Below the pieces are notes generated by a model. The model ran no database searches, was not told the DNA's origin, and saw only the letters and a list, made by a program, of their open reading frames with translations. 64,000 nucleotides of DNA, from NCBI GenBank assembly GCA_964036665.1, contig OZ038526.1:24366001-24430000 (forward strand), read 5' to 3'. The position numbers were made by a program, and so were the translations under genes. Below are positions 24,001 through 35,945 of this stretch, piece after piece (within the stretch, counting starts at the first letter, position 1; each line of letters begins with the position of its first letter). Origin of the DNA: Gordius sp. MW1. Lineage: Eukaryota > Nematomorpha > Gordioida > Gordea > Gordiidae.

Positions 24001-26770
24001 ATAGAAAAAACTTTTAAAATTCTAATTTCATTATTAAGTTTAAATCTTCATAGGTTTCTACATTAAACACGCCTATTAACTATAATTTAACTAAGCGATC
24101 TTCGAGATTTAAAACTCGCAATATACCTGAATTGTTATAAGCCTTTTGGCCAGTCCCCAAGTACATATCATATAGCTCAGTCATTAAGTGGAGTCCCGTT
24201 ATATAAGCATTTTCCAATAATTTATGATATCTATCGTATCGTACGTATATATATATATTCATATAATGCAATATAGGTTTAGTTAGTGTATTACGATTAA
24301 TATTAGATTGCTCTAAATCTAATATATATATATTCCCAGATTGATATTAAAGATATGATACAAATCCAAAAAATATATATGCCTACTAAGTCCATATATT
24401 TATTATTCAGTGACTGTGTTATTGCGCCAACATCTGTGATATATTTACTAATATTAACTTCATAAAAGTGTAGTAACTTAACAAGACTGGTTTTTGAAGG
24501 AAGTTAAGCAATTATAATATTATTAAATTTGTAAAAAGTTATTATAAAAGTTTATTCGCTAAATTTTATATTTTAGATATAAATATTTATAATTAAATTT
24601 ATATTAATATATAGTTGAAATTCTACTAAATTAAAAGTAATTAAAAGTAAATATAATCGATATATACTTTCATATAATAAACTTATTTTTGTTGTATTTA
24701 GAGGAAACCCGGACATTTGAATTAAATTAGAGAAAATGTATATTTTAATAGTTTGAAAATATCTTATACATGTAAGTTGTTAGGCTTTTTTCATACATAT
24801 ATCAAACTCCCGAAATCTTTATAATTGCACAGGTCAAATTATAGTCCCGTCAAAAGAAGATTACGTTTTTTGCATTACCATATTCAAGTTTTACATTTTC
24901 GGAACTAAAATAATAATTTTACTATAAAATTAGTGTGAAATTTCAAAATGAGTCAGAAAAACATTTAAACACATTTTCCATCATCTAAAAAATTTTCTGT
25001 TTGCTTATATTTAGTTATTTTATTTGACCGCAGGAAGTAAAACGCAAGAGCTAAATCTTGCTAGCTACGACGACCCATTATCTTTTTGCACGATAATTAG
25101 CCTTTAAAATGCATAATAAAAATAATCATTACTAAATTTTATAAAGAAAAAATTCTTTATAAAAGAGTTTGAATAAAATTTAAGCTCATAATCTCGTCTA
25201 AATCATTCATGTAGGAAAGAAGCGAGAAAGCTTAAAAGAAGATTTTTGGGGCAAAAAGGATAACAATTTCGTGCGATATTTAATTATTCTAACCTTAAAT
25301 ATAATCCCTTCTTTTAATTTGTATTTAAAGAATTTGCAAAGTATATTTTAAAACAATTGGCTCAAGCAAAAAATGAGTTTGTGTTATTTTTTCTTCTCAT
25401 TAACAAAATATTAAATTATCTGTCAAATTAACACCTTTTTTAAAACATGTAGTCATATTATATCTATTTTATTTCATCCGGAATATCCTGTGTTAACGCG
25501 GGAATTTTATAAAATAAAAAAGTTAAACAAAATTTTTAATTTAGAAAATGCTGCTTCAATACTAAGTTATAAACTAAAAATATGTTAATTAAACTGGCAT
25601 ATTGATAATCGTATGGTGTTATACAAACGAACGCAGTCTAAAATATCATAGTTAATTAAAAGTTTTTAAAAATTGCATGTTCTTCATTGCCATGGTTAAT
25701 TAATAATAATTAAGGGGATTAGACAGTATACAAATTATTTGGATTAATAATAATTATAGGTATTTCATAAATTCTGTTACAAATTTTGTACCCACCTCCT
25801 ACTAAGGATGTTTAAGTAATATTTAAGTCATCAGCTATCAAAGATCTTTATGTGAAAAATACAAAAAAAATTTCAAACCTAAAGTTTTTAATAAAATTTT
25901 ATATTAAGTAACAAATAAACTACAAATGTTATGAAACCATTAATATAGATAATCCCGTATGTTAGCCTATGAGCAGTGCCCAGCAACTTCTTTTGAATAT
26001 TGCTCAGTGTAGTTTAGATACATTAAATTCTGACAATAACGGATTCTTTGTATCTTTATTATAAAAATGTATACTAATGTTATTTGTACGCGTGTAATGG
26101 TTAAAAATCAAAATGATGGCAAACCTATAAAAGAACCTATTTATTAGCACTAAATAAATTGTTCATAAATGAAAGGGTGCATTTTTGGGTAAATTAATTA
26201 TGAAAGTCATTTATTGACATTTATTAATCTTCTTAAAGAAGGATGGTCAAGCAAGGTGTCAAAAATTTTAAGCGGATTGCGACAATAATTTTAAAATTCA
26301 AACCATATTGTCCAAAATGACACAAGTCAACAGCACTAGGCTCGCAGAGTAAAATTGAAAAATTCAATATGCGATCACAATTGATTGATTGGAATTTTTG
26401 GGTTAATTTTGACTGGTGGAAAAAGTGAGATATTCGATTTATAAAATTAATAAAGGCAGGAGAAAGTTAACATTTGCTAACAGGGCAAATTAAAAAGAAA
26501 ATAAGACATAAGTTTAAAAAAATTCTGATGCATTTTGCTGGTAGCGTTTATAAAAATTCAGGGTTAAGACTATACAACATTTTTGAATACCCTACCACAA
26601 CTCGAAATTGGAAAATATAATTATTAAAGCGATAAGGTCAAGATAAAGGACCATGTACTTTTTATCACTCGCACAAATTTATTTGCCAATGTTATATAAA
26701 AAAGTTAATGGCTATTCAATATTTCAGTTTAATTTTATAATAAGTCAAATATTATCAAAAAATTTTTTTG
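21100..26770. other. Intergenic AT-rich region
   Basis: No supported gene. A purine-rich spot (21220-21245) lies just upstream of the putative first exon of the Ig gene. G/C homopolymers occur near 22717 and 22749, and short AT repeats near 24247 and 24328. An exon-like frame at 24118-24245 is listed separately. Confidence 0.5.
24118..24245 (-). other. Exon-like frame of unknown gene
   Basis: On the minus strand the frame contains 'KLLENAYITGLHLMTELYD' and 'MYLGTGQKAYNNS' and ends at a good donor, TTCAG|GTATAT. A possible acceptor is GATAG|ATATC. The composition is more protein-like than its surroundings. No partner exon or family was recognised, so it may be chance. Confidence 0.2.
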
Positions 26771-26773
26771 TTT

Positions 26774-28161
26774 ATGGACGTTATAAATAATATAATGATA
26801 GTGATAGCAATTATATTTATTAAATAGAGAATCATAATATATGCATTTTACCTTTAGTAATCGCTACACAAGAAGATAAACTGTAAGAACTTTGTTGGTG
26901 AATAATTTTGAACCCTATTTTAATATTAGAAATATTCATAAAATTTAATAAGTTGCATTTCTTCCTAAAGCTGTTTGTCACTCTTGGTGGTCAGTTCCTT
27001 CAGGTAGTTCAAGCTTCGTTTTGGCTCATACCTTCTCAAGTCCAAATCTATTTTATACTTTTATGCCAGCTTAGGTCTCCCTTGCTTTCGCTTATTTTCG
27101 TCTTGCATTTTTTAACGATTTACCAGGTGACTTTATTTCCGTCTCTCCAAAGGGCCATACCATCTCAATCATCTTACAACCAGCTTTCTCTCAATCGGAA
27201 CACATTTAATTTATTCCCTATCTCTTGATTCCTTATATGATCCTTCTTGCTAATCCCAAATATTCTTTTTCACTTTCGGATCTCCATTGTAGGCTTGCCC
27301 ATGTCCCCACTCAATACATTACCAGCGGCACATTAACGGTGTTATATAATCGTCCTTTCAATTTAAGTGGTATGTTTTTGTCCCAAAGGACACCACTCAA
27401 CTCCGTAAATTTTAGCCAGCCAGCGTTTATTCTTGCCTTAATTTTACTTTTTACACCTCCATCACTTTGTACCCTGAATCCAAGCAATTTGAATTCCTTA
27501 CAATGCTTAAACACTAGTCATTTATTTGCAGATGTGTTTCTTTGTATTCCTGACTCCAAGCAGAGGTATTCAGTTTTATCCCGTTTGACCCTAAGGCCTT
27601 TTCAATTCAATCCATCCACACTTCTGCGTTTCTAATTCCACATTTAAATCTGCGCATATCATTATATCATCCCCAAAGAGCATTGCCCAAGGTAATTCGC
27701 GTTTCAGGTCTTTAATTATCCAATTCATCATTGTCATGAGCAATGAACTGAGTGCCGATCCTTGAAGCACACCGACATTAGACTGAATCCATTTGAGTAC
27801 CACTGGATGTCCCTATTTTGGTATTTGCGTTACTATAAATACCCTTTATTAACATTATCTAAGCGTCGGAGACACCATTGGAACTCAAGCTATTCCACAC
27901 TCCTTTCATTTTATAGAGTAGTATAATAGCTTTCCCTCCACTCATCAGGGATCATAGCACTTAAATTTGTTAAACAGCTTTGCAAGTAAATGACCTAAGA
28001 GCCCTAGGGCTTTGAAACCTTACTTAGGTATATTATCAGGTCCCATCGCTCCACCCATGGTCATCTTTTTAAGCACCTAGCTAACCTCTTATCTTTTTAG
28101 TCTGCGTCGTATTCATAGTTTTTGTTTGCAATGGTCCGAAAACCAATTTTTATTGTTTAAT
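26774..28161 (-). pseudogene. LINE 3' half, tandem copy A
   Basis: The minus strand carries degraded reverse transcriptase: 'VGVLQGSALSSLL', the catalytic motif as 'MLFGDDIMICAD' (usually ADD), 'GFRVQSDGGVKSKIKARINA' and 'LKGRLYNTVNVPLVMY'. It matches 28170-29560 at about 95% by eye, including the 3' untranslated end ('atggacgttataaat'). It lacks the endonuclease half. Confidence 0.85.
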
Positions 28162-28169
28162 TAAAATGA

Positions 28170-30950
28170 ATGGACGTTATAAATAATATATTGATAGCAA
28201 TTATATTTATTAAACAGAGAATCATAATATATGCATTTTACCTTTAGTAATCGCTACACAAAAAATTAACTGTAAAAACTTTGTTGGTGAATAATTTTGA
28301 ACCCTATTTTATTATTAGAAGTTTTCATAAAACTTAATAAGTTGCATTTTTTCCTATAGCTGTTTGTCACACTTGGTGGTCAATTCCTTCAAGTAGTTCA
28401 AGCTTCGTTTTGGCTCATACCTTCTCAAGTCCAAATCAATTTTATACTTTTATGCCAGCTTAGGTCTCCCTCTCTTTCGCTTACCTTCGTCTTGCACTTT
28501 CTTAATACGATTTACCAGGTGACTTTATTCCCGTCTCTCCAAATGGCCATACCATCTCAATCATCTTACAACCAGCTTTCTCTCAATCGGAACACATTTA
28601 GTTTATTCCCTATCTCTTGATTCCATATATGATCCTTCTTGCTTATTCCAAAAATCCTTTTTCACATTCGATCGCCATTGTAGGCTTGCCCATGTCTCCA
28701 CTCCATACATTACCAGGGGCACAATAACGGTGTTATATAATCGTCCTTTCAATTTAAGTGGTATGTGTTTGTCACATAGGACACCACTCAACTCAGTAAA
28801 TTTTAGCCGGCCAGCGTTTATTCTTGCCTTAATTTACTTTCCACACCTCCATCACTTTGTACCCTGAATCCAAGCTATTTGAATTCCTTACAATGCTTAA
28901 ACACCAGTCATTTATTAGCAGATGTGTTTCTTTGTATTCATTTCCTGACGCAAGCATAGGTATTCAGTTTTATCCCGTTTGACCCTAAGGCCTTTTTAAT
29001 TCGATCCATCCACACTTTTGCGTTTCCAATTCCATATTTAAATCTGCGCACATCACTATATCATCCCCAAAGAGCATTGCCCAAGGTGATTCGCGTTTCA
29101 GGTCTTTATTTATCCAATCCATCATTGTCATGCCCATGAGCAATGAATTTAGTGTCGATCCTTGATGCAGACCGACATTAGACTGAATCCATTTGATGTA
29201 CCACTGGATGTCCCTATTTTGGTATTTGCGTTACTATAACTACCCTTTATTAACTTTATCCAAGTGTCGGAGACACCTTTGAAACTCAAGCTATCCCACA
29301 CTCCTTTCATTTTATAGAATGGTATAATAGCTTTCCCTCCACTCATCAGGGATCATAATAGCACTTAATTTTGTTAAACAGCTTTGCAAGTAAACGTTTA
29401 CATAAGAGCCCTAGGGCTTTGAAATACTTAGGTATATTATCAGGTCCCATCGCTCTACCCATGGTCATCTTTTTAAGCACCTAGCCAACCTCTTATCTTA
29501 TTAGTTTGCGTCGTATTCATAGTTTTTGTTTGCAATAGTCCGAAAACCAATTTTCATTGTTTAATAATTCTTTAGAATAATCTTCCCAATTGTATCTAAA
29601 TTGATTGCCCAAAGTTAGAATGTTGCCCTCCTTTCTTCCTATAATTTTTACGTTAACGCCATTTTTTAAGTTCCGTGCCGTGTTGCTTCCATTCTTTTTG
29701 ATCATTCTTTCCCTTTCATTAGTATTTAACTTAGTATTCAAATTTTCGTAGACATCTGTTTTAGCCTTTGCCTCACAGCGTTATGCATCTTAGCTTAATA
29801 TGTTGCCCGATCATATTAATTGCTATGGAATTTATGTTTTATAAAGCTCTGCGGCGTTGCACGTCTCGTTTTACCACCACGTTTATTTTAACCAGGTTTG
29901 CCTTACCCTAGAACACATTTCGCTACTAATCGTACCGTGTTAGCTATGTTATTCCACATATCGTTAGCATTCTGATGATTATCTATCCGCAACCGTTTAA
30001 TTTTTTGATTGTTGTAAAAGTATTTCAATTTTCGTAGCTGGAACCATTTGATCGTTTCATTTAATCTCTTCGGCGAATATGTTTTCGCCTAGGAGGAGAC
30101 ATAGTCCATCACAACAAGTGTGTGTTGGACTAAAATAGCCTCACCTGGTATAACCTTACAATTGCGTTCATTTTTAAATTTATTTCTTGATATTAAGAGG
30201 ATGTTGAAGACCGACTCCTATTTTTGTGGGTTATTTAGATTATTTTTGAATAAGTGATGACCAGGTCAAATACCAAAGTTATTTTAAATCTTTGCCTTCA
30301 TCATTCATCCATATCCACCTTTACCGTTCGAATCCTTCTCTCGTTTTGCCAATGTGACCATTCATATCAGCTCCAATTATAATTAACTCGACTCTATGTA
30401 TAATACGAAACGTTTCGCCTAATCTTCCTGAAAATCATTCGTTTCTTCATCTGTGCATTGGAAGTAGGGGGGGGGGGGCAAAAGCGGACAATACAGTAAT
30501 CGCTTGACCTTTAGGCGAATTCTCAACATCCCAGTCGGTCATTTTTTCTTTGTATCCCTATGACTTTATCTTGAAGATGTGAAGCTAATATAATTGTCAT
30601 GCCATTTTTATGCTTTTTTAAGCTATTGAAGTAACGTTTGTAACCATCCTTTCCACTTGTTTCTAGTGTGCATCCTGTATCAACCCGTCGCTTGCTAAGG
30701 GTGTCAGCAACTCCTCAGCATTTAGCAGTCAGTCATCGTAGGCGAATTCACTCGCAATCTTGTCTATAGCAAACAGTTTCTTTAACTACATCCATTTGCA
30801 AAAGATGTAGTGACCCTCGTTGACTTTTCACGTAATGAGCGCGCCTACCATGTGCGTCATTTAAGGGCGAGGTCTTAGCCCGTTCATAGCTTTCATAATT
30901 TTGTATTTTTATGGAGGTTGACGCTCGGGTAACCAGGCCAGACAATCGTG
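28170..30950 (-). pseudogene. LINE copy B, endonuclease plus reverse transcriptase
   Basis: Minus-strand non-LTR retrotransposon of the same family as 62.6-64 kb. The 5' part (30950 downwards) includes endonuclease traces 'TVLSAFAP' (about 30490) and 'IIIGADMNGHIGKTREGFE' (about 30345-30400). The middle has 'RKEGNILTLGNQFRYNWEDY' (about 29600). The reverse transcriptase half duplicates copy A, with 'MSGVLCDKHIPLKLKGRLYN' (about 28790). Stops and frameshifts are common. A 12-base C run (plus strand G, about 30466) interrupts the 'AFAP' motif. Confidence 0.85.
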
Positions 30951-31190
30951 TTAACGGTGTGAGATATTTTTTAAATCTTTTAAAATAGAGCCATAAGAAG
31001 GGTTTAACCCGTAAGCTTCGGTGACAAAGCTTATACTCATTACATGAGATATCACATGAGATATCACCTTCTTTGAAAAAACCTACGGTAAAATTTGTTT
31101 TCCTATTATTTGAGTATAAAATACAATTTTTGTTGGTATATTAGTAGAGGGTTCCACGCTTGGCGGAACTAAATAGAGATTTGACTTTTA

Positions 31191-31394
31191 ATGAGAGTAT
31201 CTTTGATAGACCTATTTGCCCCCTCTGACTTTAATTATGACTCCATGACCCTCGCTGAAGAAAGCAAGTTCCAAAAATGCACGGCTCTCTTGGACTCTTG
31301 TATTTTTATCCCAATAGTTACCTCGTTGAGGATCCTATGGAAAAATGGCGTTGACTTTATTCAAAGAATTAGGCAGGCGATCCCCTCCCTCTAA
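31191..31394 (+). pseudogene. Relic of the retroelement C-terminal domain
   Basis: The frame reads 'LIDLFAPSDFNYDSMTLAEE' and 'SCIFIPIVTSLRILWKNGVD', matching the order of motifs in the relics at 0.4 kb and 46.8 kb (FAPS..NYD, F.P.....G). It ends just before the TRIM element at 31434. Confidence 0.45.
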
Positions 31395-31433
31395 AAATCC
31401 CCCCGCATTTTTATTGAAAAATCAATAGCTATC

Positions 31434-33290
31434 TATCGCGTTCCTGCGGCGCGGAATAAATAAAAAAGGATTCCGGGCGGAACATGATTTACAAATATTT
31501 GAGGGAAGAATTATTAGGAATTAATTGGGGGAATTTAAAGGAAAGATAGGGGGAAATATTGTTGGGGCGATCATAAGGCATTTAAATTAAAATGAATCTA
31601 AGTAAATTGGGTAATGCCCTGGCGGTGGACAACAAGATTACACGTCTCCACCGCCTCAATATAAAGTACTTTTTTCGACTTTAGTACATATTTTATTTGA
31701 TTCAATCTCACATCAAAAATATATTAATTGAACGATATCAAAATTATCAAAATACGATAAAACGCTTATATCAAAATCACTGATGCGTATTGATACAAAT
31801 AACAAACACGTATAATCAGGGGGGGGGATAACATACGCGTACTAGAAATTAAATGTAAAAGAATAATGGTCTACGCTATGAGTGTACAACGTGTAAGATC
31901 AATAGAGTTGTACCGCGTGTTGAACTCTTAACTTTTGAATAAGATGAGATGGGGGGGGGGGGGGTGTGGGAAGATATCTTCATCTTCGTATCTCCGGATA
32001 CGATACCTTTCCTTTTTATTGAAAAGTCGAAGACTTAATGTATTTTCGATAGAGTTCTAAGAGTTCCGTGTTGTTGAGTGCAACTATCAAGGCGGCGTTA
32101 TTAACATTATAAGTCTCAAACATCTGGTATCGAATACCAACTCTGGCCTTTGCTCACACGACTGATATATGTGTCAGTCAGCGATAAAAAAGGAACGTCA
32201 TGGCTAACGGATTTTTTTTTCCAGCTCTGTGACTCCTCGAGCAACAGCCTCAACAAAACTTATAATTAATATAGATTGTAAACTACCATTTTAAAAATTA
32301 TTCTTTCTTGCGCCGCGTAGACTCTCAAATAATAGTCAAAGAAACCGCGGGGGGGGGGGTTTAAATATTGGTTAACAATATAATTTTCATGTAATTAATA
32401 TATGTAAATAAATCAGGTGTATAATTCTGTCTTACAATATTAGCGGCATAAAGAATTTAGGCCTTGAGAATTAGTTAGGGATGATTCTGCATAATTGATA
32501 ATGATTTAAATCAGTTTCGGGATTTTCATTCGTTCGAAGAGTTCTGCCATCTGTTCTCAGACATATTGGAATTTCCACTGAATTATGTTGGTAGCCAATT
32601 ATTCGAAGGATTTGTTTTCTTCCACCATCTCCCAATATTTCCAAATCATGGATTGGGTCGATTGTTTTAGTACGTGGTTCGATTGCTTTTTAATCCCGGC
32701 GAAGTGGTTCGATTGTTTTTGTTTCGGCGCCAATATCGTGTTCCTGGGGAATACGATTTAAAAACTAAAAAAAGGATTGAATGAAGGGGAATCATCAGGA
32801 GTAATTATTGAGGAAGGATAGGGGAATATTATTGGGGCGATCATAAGGCATTTAAATTAAAATGAATCTACAGAATAAATTGGGTGATGCCCCGGCGGTG
32901 GACAACAAGATTACACGTCTCCACCGCCTTAATATAAAGTACTTTTATCGACTTTAGTACATATTTTATTCAAACTAAGACGGAAAACTATAATAATTGT
33001 AATAATGTACGATATCAAAATTATCAATACGATCACACGCCTATATCAAAAATCACTTATGCGTGTCCAATCAACGGGGAAGAAATAAATACGTATCAGC
33101 GGGTGTGGGGGGGGGGGTAACATACGCGTACTAGAAATTAAATGTAAAAGAATAATGGTCTACGCTATGAGTGTACAACGTGTAAGATCAAAAGAGTTGT
33201 ACCGCGTGTTGAACTCTTAACTTTTGAATAAGATGAGATGGGGGGGGGGTGTGGGAAGATATCCTCATCTTCGTATCTCCGGGTACGATA
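31434..33290 (-). mobile_element. TRIM-like miniature LTR retrotransposon
   Basis: An LTR-internal-LTR unit on the minus strand: 5' LTR 33290-32734, internal 32733-32006, 3' LTR 32005-31434. It is flanked by an exact 5 bp duplication CTATC (31429-31433 and 33291-33295). LTRs begin TATCGTA and end near CGCGATA/CACGATA instead of TG...CA. Next to the 5' LTR lies TGGCGCCGAAAC (32732-32721), a tRNA primer-site-like sequence, and next to the 3' LTR is the purine tract AAAAAGGAAAGG. The 728 bp interior has no gag or pol, so it must rely on another element. The same family forms the array at 41.6-45.0 kb. Confidence 0.82.
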
Positions 33291-35571
33291 CTATCTTAAT
33301 TGCAAAATTTAATTTTAAATCTTTTTTGGGATCCTGGCCTCTTCTAAAAGAGGAAGATGAAGACTTACTCATATAAAGTTTTTTTAATTATCATTATTAT
33401 ATAATTGTACCATTTAATATTATGATTAGATATATATCAATAAACTAATATTTTAATAAAAAAAATTTAGCCCTTATAAGTCCCGATATTTTAATTTTAA
33501 CATGGCATAAAACCCCACTCCACCTTATGGCTATAAAATTTAAGTCGAAATTTTCATTATAAACTTTTCCAATAAAGGAGCTTACTAGTACAAGAATGAT
33601 ATAAGATGTGTAAAAACGGAACCGGATTTTGCATTGAAAATACAGATATAATCATCACATAATTAATAATGTAAATATTTTATTTGTCAAGTAATGTTTG
33701 AGGAGAAAAATACCTATATCTAACGCTATGAACTGTATAATAAGTTATTATCAAAAGTTTAACCTCAAATAGAGCGTATAAATTAATTAATAAACCAGAT
33801 ATTCTATTTTTTTAAGCTATTACAAATTATGTATATTATCGTATTATTTCACTTACATGATATTTTCTGGACAATATCATAATGACAATATTTTCTCCCC
33901 AGCAATTATCATGCATTAATGTTAAATCACGAGAGGGGGAGTGATCCAAGAACAAAAATATAATTTTATCTGCGGCATGATTCGCTCGGATGGGGAAAAT
34001 ATTAAAAGTTACGAAAAAATAAGTAAGGGTGATGTCAAAGAGAGTTGTCCCTTAAATTATAAAATGTTAGTGTATGGATATTTAATCTATGTTTTTTCCC
34101 ATCTGATTCCTGCTCAAACTCACAATGCGATGGCAATTAATTAATGCACAATAACAGTTATACGAGAAGAGGAAAGTAGAATAATTACCGTAAGGGAGGG
34201 GAGGGAAGAGTGGGTTACAGGGGAGGTGCAGTGTGAAAGGAAATTGAGTTTATTTGTAAAATATAATCCAAACAGGCCTATGTGAATATAGCAAATAACC
34301 ATATAGCCAAACTCTAGCTGCTTGTGGCGACTTTACCTGTATCGACAGGAATCATCTAACTTCAGCCGAAGCCCTCACAAAATACTCGTAATTTTTTCCA
34401 TTGCGACAACTATACATACAATCTTTGCCTCCAAACATTAAAAATGATTTTTAAAAATGCTATGGTTCCCGTTAAGTATCTGAGTTTTAATATGAGACAC
34501 AAAATGTCACTGCAGTTTGTAAATATAATTCAGTCTCTGCATCTGAAGGCTTCTCAAATATTTACAACACTAAATTTTACTAATTTATTATTTCCATCCT
34601 CACAAAATATGTATTATATAACTACTTGGATGTTTTAAACAAGTTCAAAATCATGTTTTTAGTATAAAAAGTTCTCTTGGTACTGAACTGTAGTAAATAT
34701 AAAGAAGTTTAATGAGCTTTTTTCATCATTCTTTAATTTTATATATTCTAAAAATATATGGAAGGGGAGGGTTTATATTGTGCTAAATGGTCAAATAATA
34801 AGCATGGGGTCAGATAAATTTATGTGCCCTTGGCATAAAATTTAGCCACCCTAGGCAATTGTGAATATTAAAGTGAAGCCAAAAAGTGATGGTTCTTTGA
34901 CTAAGGAACGGGCATCATTTATTTCTAACCAAATTTAAATTTTTAGAAAAATCTCTATTTGCACCATATATACCAAAATATCCAAAAGCTACGGGCCCAA
35001 GAATCAAAATCGATTTTAGCTTGTTTGGTTCAGACAAATTAAATGTGGGGCTGGCTTCAAAAAGTAAGATTTACGAAGATAAGCAGCAAAAATTAAAAAG
35101 ATTTTTGGCTTAAAGCCGAGGTGAGGCAAATTAAATTTTAGCAACGTCGGCATTGATTTTTTAGTAAGTTATTTATCCACTTTCTCAATTATTCGTTATT
35201 AAGCTACAAGTTAGACAAGAAAATATATAAAGGAATCGGGCGCACAAAAACAAAAACGGAATTTAAGCTCGGGCTGGGTCGGAAAAATCAAAGCTAACCA
35301 ACCAGAATTAGAATTTCCGCTTTAAACCAACCCAGAACAAGACGGGACAGGACAGGACACTACAAGATAGGACATTTTTTACAGAGAGAGTGCATAAAAT
35401 GTAAATTATTGTATAATGATGTAACTTAAGGTGTGAAAACAATAAATATTTATTTTTTAATTGTAAAAATTATTATATATTTATTTAATACAAATTTCTA
35501 TAGAAATATCATGTCTTTTCCTATGATCAATGACTTACAAATTATCTGTACAGGCTATGATTAACGTGTAG

Positions 35572-35605
35572 ATATATATATATATATATATATATATCTA
35601 TATAT
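35572..35605. repeat. (AT)n microsatellite
   Basis: About 34 bases of alternating A and T with one interruption (atct). Confidence 0.9.
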
Positions 35606-35700
35606 AAGATCAGCATCCTAGTAATCAACAACAATATACCATTTAATCTAAAAAATAATACACCTAGTGGCATAAATAATTCACAGCCGTGTGCATACTT

Positions 35701-35945
35701 TTAAAAAATGTGTAAGTATAGGCCACGTTTATAGTACTTAAAAAATATTTTAGCTAATTCTGGACAATCATGTGTGGTAGCTACAACCTTGAGTATATTG
35801 CTCATTGCTGCGATGCAGATTTGCAAGACTTTTATATCATCTTCTAGATTAGCAACTATTTTTGGTGGCTTTTTGGGATCAAATTTATTTTTATTAATAC
35901 TCACTGCCTTAGGCAATTTAGAAAACTTTTTGTTTGGTTCATCAT
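35701..35945 (-). other. Exon-like frame of unknown gene
   Basis: An open minus-strand frame of about 80 codons with protein-like composition. It includes 'WNDEPNKKFSKLPKAVS', 'FDPKKPPKIVANLEDDIKVL' and 'VATTHDCPELAKIFFKYY'. A possible acceptor (GATTAG|TTTGG, about 35945) precedes it, and there is no suitable ATG. No family recognised and no partner exon found. Confidence 0.25.

Noticed and set aside
33941..34144. 67-codon plus-strand frame containing two cysteines
   Set aside because: No signal peptide, no splice partner and no recognisable family.
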